The notes beneath the pieces were generated by a model. That model did no database searches and was not told where the DNA came from. It saw only the letters and a program-made list of their open reading frames with translations. The translations under genes and the position numbers were made by a program. Source: Hydractinia symbiolongicarpus (Eukaryota > Cnidaria > Hydrozoa > Anthoathecata > Hydractiniidae). Taken from it: DNA of 64,000 bases. This document shows positions 1-15,900 of the stretch, one piece after another (the first letter of the stretch is position 1; each line of letters begins with the position of its first letter). Location: positions 26,204,501 to 26,268,500 of the forward strand of contig NC_079886.1 in assembly GCF_029227915.1 (NCBI RefSeq). The letters run 5' to 3'.

Positions 1-3000
1 TTCTTTAAATTATCTTTTCACCACTAAAACGCATGAGACTTGTAGTTTTCAAAAATGATTTCGTTTTTGATGAGACGCTGAATAAAAGGAGTTTAATCGC
101 CGGCTAACGAAATCCCGCGATTTTCCGTATTTCACGGACTCGGCCCGTACAGTGAAAAGTATACAAAGAAAGTACCCAGGGAGTAAACTCATTTCCCAAA
201 CGATTCTTTAAATTATTTTTTCACCACTAAAACGCATGAGACTTGTAGTTTTCAAAAACGATTTCATTTTTGATGAGACGCTGAATAAAAGGAGTTTAAT
301 CGCCGGCAAACGAAATCCCGCGCTTTTCCGTATATCACGGACTAGGCCCGTACAGTGAAAAGTATACAAAGAAAGTACAAAGGGAGTAAACTCATTTCCC
401 AAACGATTCTTTAAATTATTTTTTCACCACTAAAACGCATGAGACTTGTAGTTTTTAAAAATGATTTCATTTTTGATGAGACGCTGTATAAAAGGAGTTT
501 AATCGCCGGCAAACGAAAACCCGCGATTTGCCGTAAATCCCGGGCTTGACCCGTATAGTCAAATGTATACAAGGAAAGTAAACTGTGAGTAAACTCATTT
601 CCCGAACGATTTTTTAAATTAATTTTTTACCATTTAAACGCATGATACTTGTAGATTTCAAACACGATTTCATTTTTGATGAGACGCTGAATAAAAGGAG
701 TTTAATCGCCGGCAAACGAAAACACGCAATTTCCCGTAAATCCCGGACTCGGCCCGTATAGTCAAAAGTATACAAAGAAAGTACCCAGGGAGTAAAATCA
801 CTTCTCGAACGATTCTTTAAATCATTTCTTCACCACTAAAACGCATGAGACTTGTAGTTTTCAAAAATGATTTCATTTTTGATGACACGGTGAATAAAAG
901 GAGTTTAATCGCCGGCAAACGAAAACCCGCGATTTGCCGTAAATCCCGGGCTTGACCCGTAAAGTCAAATGTATACAAAGAAAGTAAACTGGGAGTAAAC
1001 TCATTTTCCGAACGATTTTTTGAATTATTTCTTCACCACTAAAACGCATGAGACTTGTAGTTTTCAAAAATGATTTCATTTTTGATGACACGCTGAATAA
1101 AAGGAGTTTAATCGCCGGCAAACGAAAACCCGCGATTTTCCGTATATCACGGACTCGGCCCGTACAGTGAAAAGTATACAAAGAAAGTACCCAGGGAGTA
1201 AACTCATTTCCCAAACGATTCTTTAAATTATTTCTTCACCACTAAAACGCATGAGACTTGTAGTTTTCAAAAATGATTTCATTTTTGATGAGACGCTGAA
1301 TAAAAGGAGTTTAATCGCCAGCAAACGAAAACCCGCGATTTGCCGTAAATCCCGGGCTTGACCCGTATAGTCAAATGTATACAAAGAAAGTAAACTGGGA
1401 GTAAACTCATTTCCCGAACGATTTTTTAAATTAATTTTTTACCACTAAAACGCATAAGACTTGTAGTTTTTAAAAACAATTTCATTTTTGATGAGACGCT
1501 GAATAAAAGGAGTTTAATCGCTGGCAAACGAAAACCCGCAATTTCCCGTAAATCCCGGACTCGGCCCGTATAGTCAAAAGTATACAAAGAAAGTACCCAG
1601 GGAGTAAACTCACTTCCCGAACGATTCTTTAAATTATTTTTTCACCACTAAAACGCATGAGACTTGCAGTTTTCAAAAATGATTTCATTCTTGATGAGAC
1701 GCTGAATAAAAGGTGTTTAATCGCCGGCAAACGAAATCCCGCGATTTTCCGTATATCACGGACTCGCCCGTACAGTGAAAAGTATACAAAGAAAGTACCC
1801 AGGGAGTAAACTCATTTCCCAAACGATTCTTTAAATTATTTTTCCACCACTAAAACGCATGAGACTTGTAGTTTTCAAAGATTATTTTGTTTTTGATGAG
1901 ACGTTGAATAAAAGGCGTTTAATCGCCGGCAAACGAAAACACGCAATTTCCCGTAAATCCCGGACTCGGCCCGTATAGTCAAAAGTATACAAAGAAAGTA
2001 CCCAGGGAGTAAAATCACTTCTCGAACGATTCTTTAAATCATTTCTTCACCACTAAAACGCATGAGACTTGTAGTTTTCAAAAATGATTTCATTTTTGAT
2101 GAGACGCTGAATAAAAGTTGTTTAATCGCCGGCAAACGAAATCCCGCGATTTTCCGTATATCACGGACTCGGCCCGTACAGTGAAAAGTATACAAAGAAA
2201 GTACCCGGGGAGTAAACTCATTTCCCGAACGATTCTTTAAATTATTTTTTCACCACTAAAACGCATGAGACTTGTAGTTTTCAAAAATGATTTCATTTTT
2301 GATGAGACGCTGAATAAAAGGCGTTTAATCGCCGGCAAACGAAAACACGCAATTTCCCGTAAATGCCGGGCTTAACCCGTAAAGTCAAATGTATACAAAG
2401 AAAGTAAACTGGGAGTAAACTCATTTCCCGAACAATTTTTGAATTATTTCTTCACCACTAAAACGCATGAGACTTGTAGTTTTCAAAAATGATTTCATTT
2501 TTGATGACACGCTGAATAAAAGGAGTTTAATCGCCGGCAAACGAAAACCCGCGATTTGCCGTAAATCTCGGGCTTGCCCCGTATAGTCAAATGTATACAA
2601 AGAAAGTAAACTGGGAGTAAACTCATTTCCCGAACGATTTTTTAAATTAATTTTTTACCTCTAAAACGCATAAGACTTGTAGTTTTCAAAAACAATTTCA
2701 TTTTTGATGAGACGCTGAATAAAAGGAGTTTAATCGTTGGCAAACGAAAACCCGCAATTTCCCGTAAATCCCGGACTCGGCCCGTATAGTCAAAAGTATA
2801 CAAAGAAAGTACCCAGGGAGTAAACTCACTTCCCAAACGATTCTTTAAATTATTTTTTCACCACTAAAACGCATGAGACTTGCAGTTTTCAAAAATGATT
2901 TCATTCTTGATGAGACGCTGAATAAAAGGTGTTTAATCGCCGGCAAACGAAATCCCGCGATTTTCCGTATATCACGGACTCGCCCGTACAGTGAAAAGTA

Positions 3001-3039
3001 TACAAAGAAAGTACCCAGGGAGTAAACTCATTTCCCAAA

Positions 3040-5880
3040 CGATTCTTTAAATTATTTTTCCACCACTAAAACGCATGAGACTTGTAGTTTTTAAAGATTA
3101 TTTTGTTTTTGATGAGACGCTGAATAAAAGGCGTTTAATCGCCGGCAAACGAAAACACGCAATTTCCCGTAAATCCCGGACTCGGCCCGTATAGTCAAAA
3201 GTATACAAAGAAAGTACCCAGGGAGTAAAATCACTTCTCGAACGATTCTTTAAATCATTTCTTCCCCACTAAAACGCATGAGACTTGTAGTTTTCAAAAA
3301 TGATTTCATTTTTGATGAGACGCTGAATAAAAGTTGTTTAATCGCCGGCAAACGAAATCCCGCGATTTTCCGTATATCACGGACTCGGCCCGTACAGTGA
3401 AAAGTATACAAAGAAAGTACCCGGGGAGTAAACTCATTTCCCGAACGATTCTTTAAATTATTTTTTCACCACTAAAACGCATGAGACTTGTAGTTTTCAA
3501 AAATGATTTCATTTTTGATGAGACGCTGAATAAAAGGCGTTTAATCGCCGGCAAACGAAAACACGCAATTTCCCGTAAATGCCGGACTCGGCCCGTATAG
3601 TCAAAAGTATACAAAGAAAGTACCCAGGGAGTAAAATCACTTCTCGAACGATTCTTTAAATCATTTCTTCACCACTAAAACGCATGAGACTTGTAGTTTT
3701 CAAAAATGATTTCATTTTTGATGACACGGTGAATAAAAGGAGTTTAATCGCCGGCAAACGAAAACCCGCGATTTGCCGTAAATCCCGGGCTTAACCCGTA
3801 AAGTCAAATGTATACAAAGCAAGTAAACTGGGAGTAAACTCATTTCCCGAACGATTTTTGAATTATTTCTTCACCACTAAAACGCATGAGACTTGTAGTT
3901 TTTAAAAATGATTTCATTTTTGATGACACGCTGAATAAAAGGAGTTTAATCGCCGGCAAACGAAAACCCGCGATTTGCCGTAAATCCCGGGCTTGCCCCG
4001 TATAGTCAAATGTATACAAAGAAAGTAAACTGGGAGTAAACTCATTTCCCGAACGATTTTTTAAATTAATTTTTTACCACTAAAACGCATAAGACTTGTA
4101 GTTTTCAAAAACGATTTCATTTTTTGATGAGACGCTGAATAAAAGGCGTTTAATCGCCGGCAAACGAAAACACGCAATTTCCCGTAAATCCCGGACTCGG
4201 CCCGTATAGTCAAAAGTATACAAAGAAAGTACCCAGGGAGTAGAATCACTTCTCGAACGATTCTTTAAATCATTTCTTCACCACTAAAACGCATGAGACT
4301 TGTAGTTTTCAAAAATGACTTCGTTTTTGATGAGACGCTGAATAAAAGGAGTTTAATCGCCGGCAAACGAAATCCCGCGATTTTCCGTATATCACGGACT
4401 CGGCCCGTACAGTGAAAAGTATACAAAGAAAGTACCCAGGGAGTAAACTCATTTCCCAAACGATTCTTTAAATTATTTTTCCACCACTAAAACGCATGAG
4501 ACTTGTAGTTTTTAAAGATTATTTTGTTTTTGATGAGACGCTGAATAAAAGGCGTTTAATCGCCGGCAAACGAAAACACGCAATTTCCCGTAAATCCCGG
4601 ACTCGGCCCGTATAGTCAAAAGTATACAAAGAAAGTACCCAGGGAGTAAAATCACTTCTCGAACGATTCTTTAAATCATTTCTTCCCCACTAAAACGCAT
4701 GAGACTTGTAGTTTTCAAAAATGATTTCATTTTTGATGAGACGCTGAATAAAAGTTGTTTAATCGCCGGCAAACGAAATCCCGCGATTTTCCGTATATCA
4801 CGGACTCGGCCCGTACAGTGAAAAGTATACAAAGAAAGTACCCGGGGAGTAAACTCATTTCCCGAACGATTCTTTAAATTATTTTTTCACCACTAAAACG
4901 CATGAGACTTGTAGTTTTCAAAAATGATTTCATTTTTGATGAGACGCTGAATAAAAGGCGTTTAATCGCCGGCAAACGAAAACACGCAATTTCCCGTAAA
5001 TGCCGGACTCGGCCCGTATAGTCAAAAGTATACAAAGAAAGTACCCAGGGAGTAAAATCACTTCTCGAACGATTCTTTAAATCATTTCTTCACCACTAAA
5101 ACGCATGAGACTTGTAGTTTTCAAAAATGATTTCATTTTTGATGACACGGTGAATAAAAGGAGTTTAATCGCCGGCAAACGAAAACCCGCGATTTGCCGT
5201 AAATCCCGGGCTTAACCCGTAAAGTCAAATGTATACAAAGCAAGTAAACTGGGAGTAAACTCATTTCCCGAACGATTTTTGAATTATTTCTTCACCACTA
5301 AAACGCATGAGACTTGTAGTTTTTAAAAATGATTTCATTTTTGATGACACGCTGAATAAAAGGAGTTTAATCGCCGGCAAACGAAAACCCGCGATTTGCC
5401 GTAAATCCCGGGCTTGCCCCGTATAGTCAAATGTATACAAAGAAAGTAAACTGGGAGTAAACTCATTTCCCGAACGATTTTTTAAATTAATTTTTTACCA
5501 CTAAAACGCATAAGACTTGTAGTTTTCAAAAACGATTTCATTTTTTGATGAGACGCTGAATAAAAGGCGTTTAATCGCCGGCAAACGAAAACACGCTATT
5601 TCCCGTAAATCCCGGACTCGGCCCGTATAGTCAAAAGTATACAAAGAAAGTACCCAGGGAGTAGAATCACTTCTCGAACGATTCTTTAAATCATTTCTTC
5701 ACCACTAAAACGCATGAGACTTGTAGTTTTCAAAAATGACTTCGTTTTTGATGAGACGCTGAATAAAAGGAGTTTAATCGCCGGCAAACGAAATCCCGCG
5801 ATTTTCCGTATATCACGGACTCGGCCCGTACAGTGAAAAGTATACAAAGAAAGTACCCAGGGAGTAAACTCATTTCCCAA
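3040..5880. repeat. Higher-order repeat: two copies of a ~1,421-bp, 7-monomer unit
   Basis: The block at about 3040-4460 is repeated at about 4460-5880. It carries the same unusual variants, including AAAGATTATTTTG, a GATGACACGG monomer and an extra T in CATTTTTTGATGAG. The offset is 1,419-1,421 bp. Very few substitutions separate the copies. Exact edges cannot be fixed by eye. Confidence 0.8.
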
Positions 5881-8519
5881 ACGATTCTTTAAACTATTTT
5901 GCCACCACTAAAACGCATGAGACTTGTAGTTTTCAAAGATTATTTCGTTTTTGATGAGACGCTGAATAAAAGGCGTTTAATCGCCGGCAAACGAAAACCC
6001 GCGATTTCCCGTAAATCCTGGGCTTGGCCGTTTAGTCGAATGTATACAAAGAAAATACCCAGGGAGTAAACTCATTTGCCGAACGATTTTTTGAATTATT
6101 TCTTCACCACTAAAACGCATGAGACTTGTAGTTTTCAAAAATGATTTCATTTTTGATGAGACGCTGAATAAAAGGAGTTTAATCGCCGGCAAACGAAAAC
6201 CCGCGATTTGCCGTAAATCCCGGGCTTGACCCGTATAGTCAAATGTATACAAAGAAAGTAAACTGGGAGTAAACTCATTTCCCGAACGATTTTTTAAATT
6301 AATTTTTTACCACTAAAACGCATAAGACTTGTAGTTTTCAAAAACGATTTCATTTTTGATGAGACGCTGAATAAAAGGAGTTTAATCGCTGGTAAACGAA
6401 AACCCGCAATTTCCCGTAAATCCCGGACTCGGCCGGTATAGATAAAAGTATACAAAGAAAGTACCCAGGGAGTAAACTCACTTCCAGAACATTCTTTAAA
6501 TTTTCTTTTCACCACTAAAACGCATGAGACTTGTAGTTTTCAAAAATGATTTCGTTTTTGATGAGACGCTGAATAAAAGGAGTTTAATCGCCGGCTAACG
6601 AAATCCCGCGATTTTCCGTATATCACGGACTCGGCGCGTACAGTGAAAAGTATACAAAGAAAGTACCCAGGGAGTAAACTCATTTCCCAAACGATTCTTT
6701 AAATTATTTTTTCACCACTAAAACGCATGAGACTTGTAGTTTTCAAAAACGATTTCATTTTTGATGAGACGCTGAATAAAAGGAGTTTAATCGCCGGCAA
6801 ACGAAATCCCGCGCTTTTCCGTATATCACGGACTAGGCCCGTACAGTGAAAAGTATACAAAGAAAGTACAAAGGGAGTAAACTCATTTCCCAAACGATTC
6901 TTTAAATTATTTTTTCACCACTAAAACGCATGAGACTTGTAGTTTTTAAAAATGATTTCATTTTTGATGAGACGCTGTATAAAAGGAGTTTAATCGCCGG
7001 CAAACGAAAACCCGCGATTTGCCGTAAATCCCGGGCTTGACCCGTATAGTCGAATGTATACAAAGAAAGTAAACTGGGAGTAAACTCATTTCCCGAACGA
7101 TTTTTTAAATTATTTCTTCACCACTAAAACGCATGAGACTTGTAGTTTTCAAAAATTGTTTCATTTTTGATGAGACGCTGAATAAAAGGAGTTTAATCGC
7201 CGGCAAACGAAAACCCGCGATTTGCCGTAAATCCCGGGCTTGACCCGTATAGTCAAATGTATACAAAGAAAGTAAACTGGGAGTAAACTCATTTCCGGAA
7301 CGATTTTTTAAATTAATTTTTTACCACTAAAACGCATAAGACTTGTAGTTTTCAAAAACGATTTTATTTTTGATGAGACGCTGAATAAGAGGAGTTTAAT
7401 CGCTGGCAAACGAAAACCCGCAATTTCCCGTAAATCCCGGACTCGGCCCGTATAGTCAAAAGTATACAAAAAAGTACCCAGGGAGTAACCTCACTTCCCA
7501 AACGATTCTTTAAATTTTTTTTTCACCACTAAAACGCATGAGACTTGCAGTTTTCAAAAATGATTTCATTCTTGATGAGACGCTGAATAAAAGGTGTTTA
7601 ATCGCCGGCAAACGAAATCCCGCGATTTTCCTTATATCACGGACTCGGCCCGTACAGTGAAAAGTATACAAAGAAAGTACCCGGGGAGTAAACTCATTTC
7701 CCGAACGATTCTTTAAATTATTTTTTCATCACTAAAACGCATAAGACTTGTAGTTTTCAAAAATGACTTCGTTTTTGATGAGACGCTGAATAAAAGGAGT
7801 TTAATCGCCGGCAAACGAAATCCCGCGATTTTCCGTATATCACGGACTCGGCCCGTACAGTGAAAAGTATACAAAGAAAGTACCCAGGGAGTAAACTCAT
7901 TTCCCAAACGATTCTTTAATTTATTTTTTCACCACTAAAACGCATGAGACTTGTAGTTTTCAAAGATAATTTCGTTTTTGATGAGACGCTGAATAAAAGG
8001 CGTTTAATCGCCGGCAAACGAAAACCCGCGATTTCCCGTAAATCCGGGCTTGGCCGTATAGTCGAATGTATACAAAGAAAATACCCGGGGAGTAAACTCA
8101 TTTGCCGAACGATTTTTTGAATTATTTCTTCACCACTAAAACGCATGAGACTTGTAGTTTTCAAAAATGATTTCATTTTTGATGACACGCTGAATAAAAG
8201 GAGTTTAATCGCCGGCAAACGAAAACCCGCGATTTGCCGTAAATCCCGGGCTTGACCCGTAAAGTCAAATGTATACAAAGAAAGTAAACTGGGAGTAAAC
8301 TCATTTCCCGAACGATTTTTTAAATTAATTTTTTACCACTAAAACGCATAAGACTTGTAGTTTTCAAAAACGATTTCATTTTTGATCAGACGCTGAATAA
8401 AAGGAGTTTAATCGCTGGCAAACGAAAACCCGCAATTTCCCGTAAATCCCGGGCTTGACCCGTATAGTCAAATGTATACAAAGAAAGTAAACTGGGAATA
8501 AACTCATTTCCCGAACGAT

Positions 8520-11500
8520 TTTTTAAATTAATTTTTTACCACTAAAACGCATAAGACTTGTAGTTTTCAAAAATGATTTCGTTTTTGATGAGACGCTGAA
8601 TAAAAGGAGTTTAATCACCAGCAAACGAAAACCCGCGATTTGCCGTAAATCCCGGGCTTGACCCGTATAGTCAAATGTATACAAGGAAAGTAAACTGTGA
8701 GTAAACTCATTTCCCGAACGATTTTTTAAATTAATTTTTTACCATTAAAACGCATGATACTTGTAGATTTCAAACACGATTTCATTTTTGATGAGACGCT
8801 GAATAAAAGGAGTTTAATCGCCGGCAAACGAAAACCCGCAATTTCCGGTAAATCCCAGACTCGGCCCGTATAGTCAAAAGTATACAAAGAAAGTACCCAG
8901 GGAGTAAAATCACTTCTCGAATGATTCTTTAAATCATTTCTTCACCACTAAAACGCATGAGACTTGTAGTTTTTAAAAATGATTTCATTTTTGATGACAC
9001 GCTGAATAAAAGGAGTTTAATCGCCGGCAAACGAAAACCCGCGATTTGCCGTAAATCCAGGGCTTGACCCGTAAAGTCAAATGTATACAAAGAAAGTAAA
9101 CTGGGAGTAAACTCATTTTCCGAACGATTTTTTGAATTATTTCTTCACCACTAAAACGCATGAGACTTGTAGTTTTCAAAAATGATTTCATTTTTGATGA
9201 CACGCTGAATAAAAGGAGTTTAATCGCCGGCAAACGAAAACCCGCGATTTGCCGTAAATCCCGGGCTTGACCCGTAAAGTCAAATGTATACAAAGTAAGT
9301 AAACTGGGAGTAAACTCATTTCCCGAACGATTTTTGTAAATTAATTTTTTACCACTAAAACGCATAAGACTTGTAGTTTTCAAAAACGATTTCATTTTTG
9401 ATGAGACGCTGAATAAAAGGATTTTAATCGCTGGCAAACGAAAACCCGCAATTTCCCGTAAATCCCGGGCTTGACCCGTATAGTCAAATGTATACAAAGA
9501 AAGTAAACTGGGAGTAAACTCATTTCCCAAACGATTTTTTAAATTAATTTTTTACCACTAAAACGCATAAGACTTGTAGTTTTCAAAAATGATTTCGTTT
9601 TTGATGAGACGCTGAATAAAAGGAGTTTAATCAGCGGCAAACGAAAACCCGCGATTTGCCGTAAATCCCGGGCTTGACCCTTATAGTCAAATGTATACAA
9701 GGAAAGTAAACTGTGAGTAAACTCATTTCCCGAACGATTTTTTAAATTAATTTTTTACCATTAAAACGCATGATACTTGTAGTTTTCAAACGCGATTTCA
9801 TTTTTGATGAGACGCTGAATAAAAGGAGTTTAATCGCCGGCAAACGAAAACCCGCGATTTTCCGTAAATCACGGACTCGGCCCGTACAGTGAAAAGTATA
9901 CAAAGAAAGTACCCAGGGAGTAAACTCATTTCCCAAACGATTCTTTAAATTATTTCTTCACCACTAAAACGCATGAGACTTGTAGTTTTCAAAAATGATT
10001 TCATTTTTGATGAGACGCTGAATAAAAGGAGTTTAATCGCCGGCAAACGAAAACCCGCGATTTGCCGTAAATCCCGGGCTTGACCCGTATAGTCAAATGT
10101 ATACAAAGAAAGTAAACTGGGAGTAAACTCATTTCCCGAACGATTTTTTAAATTAATTTTTTACCACTAAAACGCATGAGACTTGCAGTTTTCAAAAATG
10201 ATTTCATTCTTGATGAGACGCTGAATAAAAGGTGTTTAATCGCCGGCAAACGAAATCCCGCGATTTTCCGTATATCACGGACTCGGCCCGTACAGTGAAA
10301 AGTATGCAAAGAAAGTACCCAGGGAGTAAACTCACTTCCCGAACGATTCTTTAAATTAATTTTTTACCACTAAAACGCATAAGACTTGTAGTTTTCAAAA
10401 ATGATTTCGTTTTTGATGAGACGCTGAATAAAAGGAGTTTAATCACCAGCAAACGAAAACCCGCGATTTGCCGTAAATCCCGGGCTTGACCCGTATAGTC
10501 AAATGTATACAAGGAAAGTAAACTGTGAGTAAACTCATTTCCCGAACGATTTTTTAAATTAATTTTTTACCATTAAAACGCATGATACTTGTAGATTTCA
10601 AACACGATTTCATTTTTGATGAGACGCTGAATAAAAGGAGTTTAATCGCCGGCAAACGAAAACCCGCAATTTCCGGTAAATCCCAGACTCGGCCCGTATA
10701 GTCAAAAGTATACAAAGAAAGTACCCAGGGAGTAAAATCACTTCTCGAATGATTCTTTAAATCATTTCTTCACCACTAAAACGCATGAGACTTGTAGTTT
10801 TTAAAAATGATTTCATTTTTGATGACACGCTGAATAAAAGGAGTTTAATCGCCGGCAAACGAAAACCCGCGATTTGCCGTAAATCCAGGGCTTGACCCGT
10901 AAAGTCAAATGTATACAAAGAAAGTAAACTGGGAGTAAACTCATTTTCCGAACGATTTTTTGAATTATTTCTTCACCACTAAAACGCATGAGACTTGTAG
11001 TTTTCAAAAATGATTTCATTTTTGATGACACGCTGAATAAAAGGAGTTTAATCGCCGGCAAACGAAAACCCGCGATTTGCCGTAAATCCCGGGCTTGACC
11101 CGTAAAGTCAAATGTATACAAAGTAAGTAAACTGGGAGTAAACTCATTTCCCGAACGATTTTTGTAAATTAATTTTTTACCACTAAAACGCATAAGACTT
11201 GTAGTTTTCAAAAACGATTTCATTTTTGATGAGACGCTGAATAAAAGGATTTTAATCGCTGGCAAACGAAAACCCGCAATTTCCCGTAAATCCCGGGCTT
11301 GACCCGTATAGTCAAATGTATACAAAGAAAGTAAACTGGGAGTAAACTCATTTCCCAAACGATTTTTTAAATTAATTTTTTACCACTAAAACGCATAAGA
11401 CTTGTAGTTTTCAAAAATGATTTCGTTTTTGATGAGACGCTGAATAAAAGGAGTTTAATCAGCGGCAAACGAAAACCCGCGATTTGCCGTAAATCCCGGG

Positions 11501-12175
11501 CTTGACCCTTATAGTCAAATGTATACAAGGAAAGTAAACTGTGAGTAAACTCATTTCCCGAACGATTTTTTAAATTAATTTTTTACCATTAAAACGCATG
11601 ATACTTGTAGTTTTCAAACGCGATTTCATTTTTGATGAGACGCTGAATAAAAGGAGTTTAATCGCCGGCAAACGAAAACCCGCGATTTTCCGTATATCAC
11701 GGACTCGGCCCGTACAGTGAAAAGTATACAAAGAAAGTACCCAGGGAGTAAACTCATTTCCCAAACGATTCTTTAAATTATTTCTTCACCACTAAAACGC
11801 ATGAGACTTGTAGTTTTCAAAAATGATTTCATTTTTGATGAGACGCTGAATAAAAGGAGTTTAATCGCCGGCAAACGAAAACCCGCGATTTGCCGTAAAT
11901 CCCGGGCTTGACCCGTATAGTCAAATGTATACAAAGAAAGTAAACTGGGAGTAAACTCATTTCCCGAACGATTTTTTAAATTAATTTTTTACCACTAAAA
12001 CGCATGAGACTTGCAGTTTTCAAAAATGATTTCATTCTTGATGAGACGCTGAATAAAAGGTGTTTAATCGCCGGCAAACGAAATCCCGCGATTTTCCGTA
12101 TATCACGGACTCGGCCCGTACAGTGAAAAGTATGCAAAGAAAGTACCCAGGGAGTAAACTCACTTCCCGAACGAT
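8520..12175. repeat. Higher-order repeat: two copies of a ~1,828-bp, 9-monomer unit
   Basis: Diagnostic variants reappear with a constant 1,828-bp offset. The AATCACCAGC variant at 8613 returns at 10441, and the variant-rich monomers around 8985-9530 return at 10813-11358. The unit is nine monomers plus one base. The two copies differ by only a few substitutions, so the duplication is recent. Boundaries are approximate because flanking monomers are also similar. Confidence 0.88.
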
Positions 12176-12929
12176 TCTTTAAATTATTTTTTCACCACTA
12201 AAACGCATGAGACTTGCAGTTTTCAAAAATGATTTCATTCTTGATGAGACGCTGAATAAAAGGTGTTTAATCGCCGGCAAACGAAATCCCGCGATTTTCC
12301 GTATATCACGGACGCGGCCCGTACAGTGAAAAGTATACAAAGAAAGTACCCGGGAAGTAAACTCATTTCCCGAACGATTCTTTAAATTATTTTTTCACCA
12401 CTAAAACGCATGAGACTTGTAGTTTTCAAAAATGACTTCGTTTTTGATGAGACGCTGAATAAAAGGAGTTTAATCGCCGGCAAACGAAATCCCGCGATTT
12501 TCCGTATATCACGGACTCGGCCCGTACAGTGAAAAGTATACAAAGAAAGTACCCAGGGAGTAAACTCATTTCCCAAACGATTCTTTAAATTATTTTTCCA
12601 CCACTAAAACGCACGAGACTTGTAGTTTTTAAAGATGATTTCGTTTTTGATGAGACGCTGAATAAAAGGCGTTTAATCGCCGGCAAACGAAAACCCGCGA
12701 TTTCCCGTAAATCCTGGGCTTGGCCGTTTAGTCGAATGTATACAAAGAAAATACCCAGGGAGTAAACTCATTTGCCGAACGATTTTTTGAATTATTTCTT
12801 CACCACTAAAACGCATGAGACTTGTAGTTTTCAAAAACGATTTCATTTTTGATGAGACGCTGAATAAAAGGAGTTTAATCGCCGGCAAACGAAAACCCGC
12901 AATTTCCCGTAAATCCCGGACTCGGCCGG

Positions 12930-15900
12930 TATAGTCAAAAGTATACAAAGAAAGTACCCAGGGAGTAAACTCACTTCCCGAACATTCTTTAAATTATCTT
13001 TTCACCACTAAAACGCATGAGACTTGTAGTTTTCAAAAATGATTTCGTTTTTGATGAGACGCTGAATAAAAGGAGTTTAATCGCCGGCTAACGAAATCCC
13101 GCGATTTTCCGTATATCACGGACTCGGCCCGTACAGTGAAAAGTATACAAAGAAAGTACCCAGGGAGTAAACTCATTTCCCAAACGATTCTTTAAATTAT
13201 TTTTTCACCACTAAAACGCATGAGACCTGTAGTTTTCAAAAACGATTTCATTTTTGATGAGACGCTGAATAAAAGGAGTTTAATCGCCGGCAAACGAAAT
13301 CCCGCGCCTTTCCGTATATCACGGACTAGGCCCGTACAGTGAAAAGTATATAAAGAAAGTACCCAGGGAGTACACTCATTTCCCAAACGATTCTTTAAAT
13401 TATTTTTTCACCACTAAAACGCATGAGACTTGTAGTTTTCAAAGATAATGTCGTTTTTGATGAGACGCTGAATAAAAGGCGTTTAATCGCCGGCAAACGA
13501 AAACGCGCGATTTCCCGTAAATCCGGGCTTGGCCGTATAGTCGAATGTATACAAAGAAAATACCCAGGGAGTAAACTCATTTCCCGAACGATTTTTTGAA
13601 TTATTTCTTCACCACTAAAACGCATAAGACTTGTAGTTTTCAAAAATGATTTCGTTTTTGATGAGACGCTGAATAAAAGGAGTTTAATCGCCGGCTAACG
13701 AAATCCCGCGATTTTCCGTATATCACGGACTCGGCCCGTACAGTGAAAAGTATACAAAGAAAGTACCCAGGGAGTAAACTCATTCCCCTAACGATTCTTT
13801 AAATTATTTTTTCACCACTAAAACGCATGAGACTTGTAGTTTTCAAAAACGATTTCATTTTTGATGAGACGCTGAATAAAAGGAGTTTAATCGCCGGCAA
13901 ACGAAATCCCGCGCTTTTCCGTATATCACGGACTAGGCCCGTACAGTGAAAAGTATACAAAGAAAGTACCCAGGGAGTACACTCATTTCCCAAACGATTC
14001 TTTAAATTATTCTTTCACCACTAAAACGCATGAGACTTGTAGTTTTCAAAGATAATTTCGTTTTTGATGAGACGCTGAATAAAAGGCGTTTAATCGCCGG
14101 CAAACGAAAACGCGCGATTTCCCGTAAATCCGGGCTTGGCCGTATAGTCGAATGTATACAAAGAAAATACCCAGGGAGTAAACTCATTTCCCGAACGATT
14201 TTTTGAATTATTTCTTCACCACTAAAACGCATGACACTTGTAGTTTTCAAAAATGATTTCATTTTTGATGACACGCTGAATAAAAGGAGTTTAATCGCCG
14301 GCAAACGAAAACCCGCGATTTGCCGTAAATCCCGGGCTTGACCCGTAAAGTCAAATGTATACAAAGAAAGTAAACTGGGAGTAAACTCATTTCCCGAACG
14401 ATTTTTTAAATTAATTTTTTACCACTAAAACGCATAAGACTTGTAGTTTTCAAAAACGATTTCATTTTTGATGAGACGCTGAATAAAAGGAGTTTAATCG
14501 CTGGCAAACGAAAACCCGCAATTTCCCGTAAATCCCGGGCTTGACCCGTATAGTCAAATGTATACAAAGAAAGTAAACTGGGAGTAAACTCATTTCCCGA
14601 ACGATTTTTTAAATTAATTTTTTACCACTAAAACGCATAAGACTTGTAGTTTTCAAAAATGATTTCGTTTTTGATGAGACGCTGAATAAAAGGAGTTTAA
14701 TCACCAGCAAACGAAAACCCGCGATTTGCCGTATATTCCGGGCTTCACCCGTATAGTCAAATGTATACAAGGAAAGTAAACTGTGAGTAAACTCATTTCC
14801 CGAACGATTTTTTAAATTAATTTTTTACCATTAAAACGCATGATACTTGTAGTTTTCAAACACGATTTCATTTTTGATGAGACGCTGAATAAAAAGGAGT
14901 TTAATCACCGGCAAACGAAAACCCGCAATTTCCCGTAAATCCCGGAGTCGGCCCGTATAGTCAAAAGTATTCAAAGAAAGTACCCAGGGAGTAAAATCAC
15001 TTCTCGAACGATTCTTTAAATCATTTCTTCACCACTAAAACGCATGAGACTTGTAGTTTTCAAAAATGATTTCATTTTTGATGACACGCTGAATAAAAGG
15101 AGTTTAATCGCCGGCAAACGAAAACCCGCGATTTGCCGTAAATCCCGGGCTTGACCCGTAAAGTGAAATGTATACAAAGAAAGTAAACTGGGAGTAAACT
15201 CATTTCCCGAACGATTTTTTGAATTATTTCTTCACCACTAAAACGCATGAGACTTGTAGTTTTCAAAAATGATTTCATTTTTGATGACACGCTGAATAAA
15301 AGGAGTTTAATCGCCGGCAAACGAAAACCCGCGATTTGCCGTAAATCCCGGTCTTGACCCGTAAAGTCAAATGTATACAAAGAAAGTAAACTGGGAGTAA
15401 ACTCATTTCCCGAACGATTTTTTAAATTAATTTTTTACCACTAAAACGCATAAGACTTGTAGTTTTCAAAAACGATTTCATTTTTGATGAGACGCTGAAT
15501 AAAAGGAGTTTAATCGCTGGCAAACGAAAACCCGCAATTTCCCGTAAATCCCGGGCTTGACCCGTATAGTCAAATGTATACAAAGAAAGTAAACTGGGAG
15601 TAAACTCATTTCCCAAACGATTTTTTAAATTAATTTTTTACCACTAAAACGCATAAGACTTGTAGTTTTCAAAAATGATTTCGTTTTTGATGAGACGCTG
15701 AATAAAAGGAGTTTAATCACCGGCAAACGAAAACCCGCGATTTGCCGTAAATCCCGGGCTTGACCCCTATAGTCAAATGTATACAAGGAAAGTAAACTGT
15801 GAGTAAACTCATTTCCCGAACGATTTTTTAAATTAATTTTTTACCATTAAAACACATGATACTTGTAGTTTTCAAACACGATTTCATTTTTGATGAGACG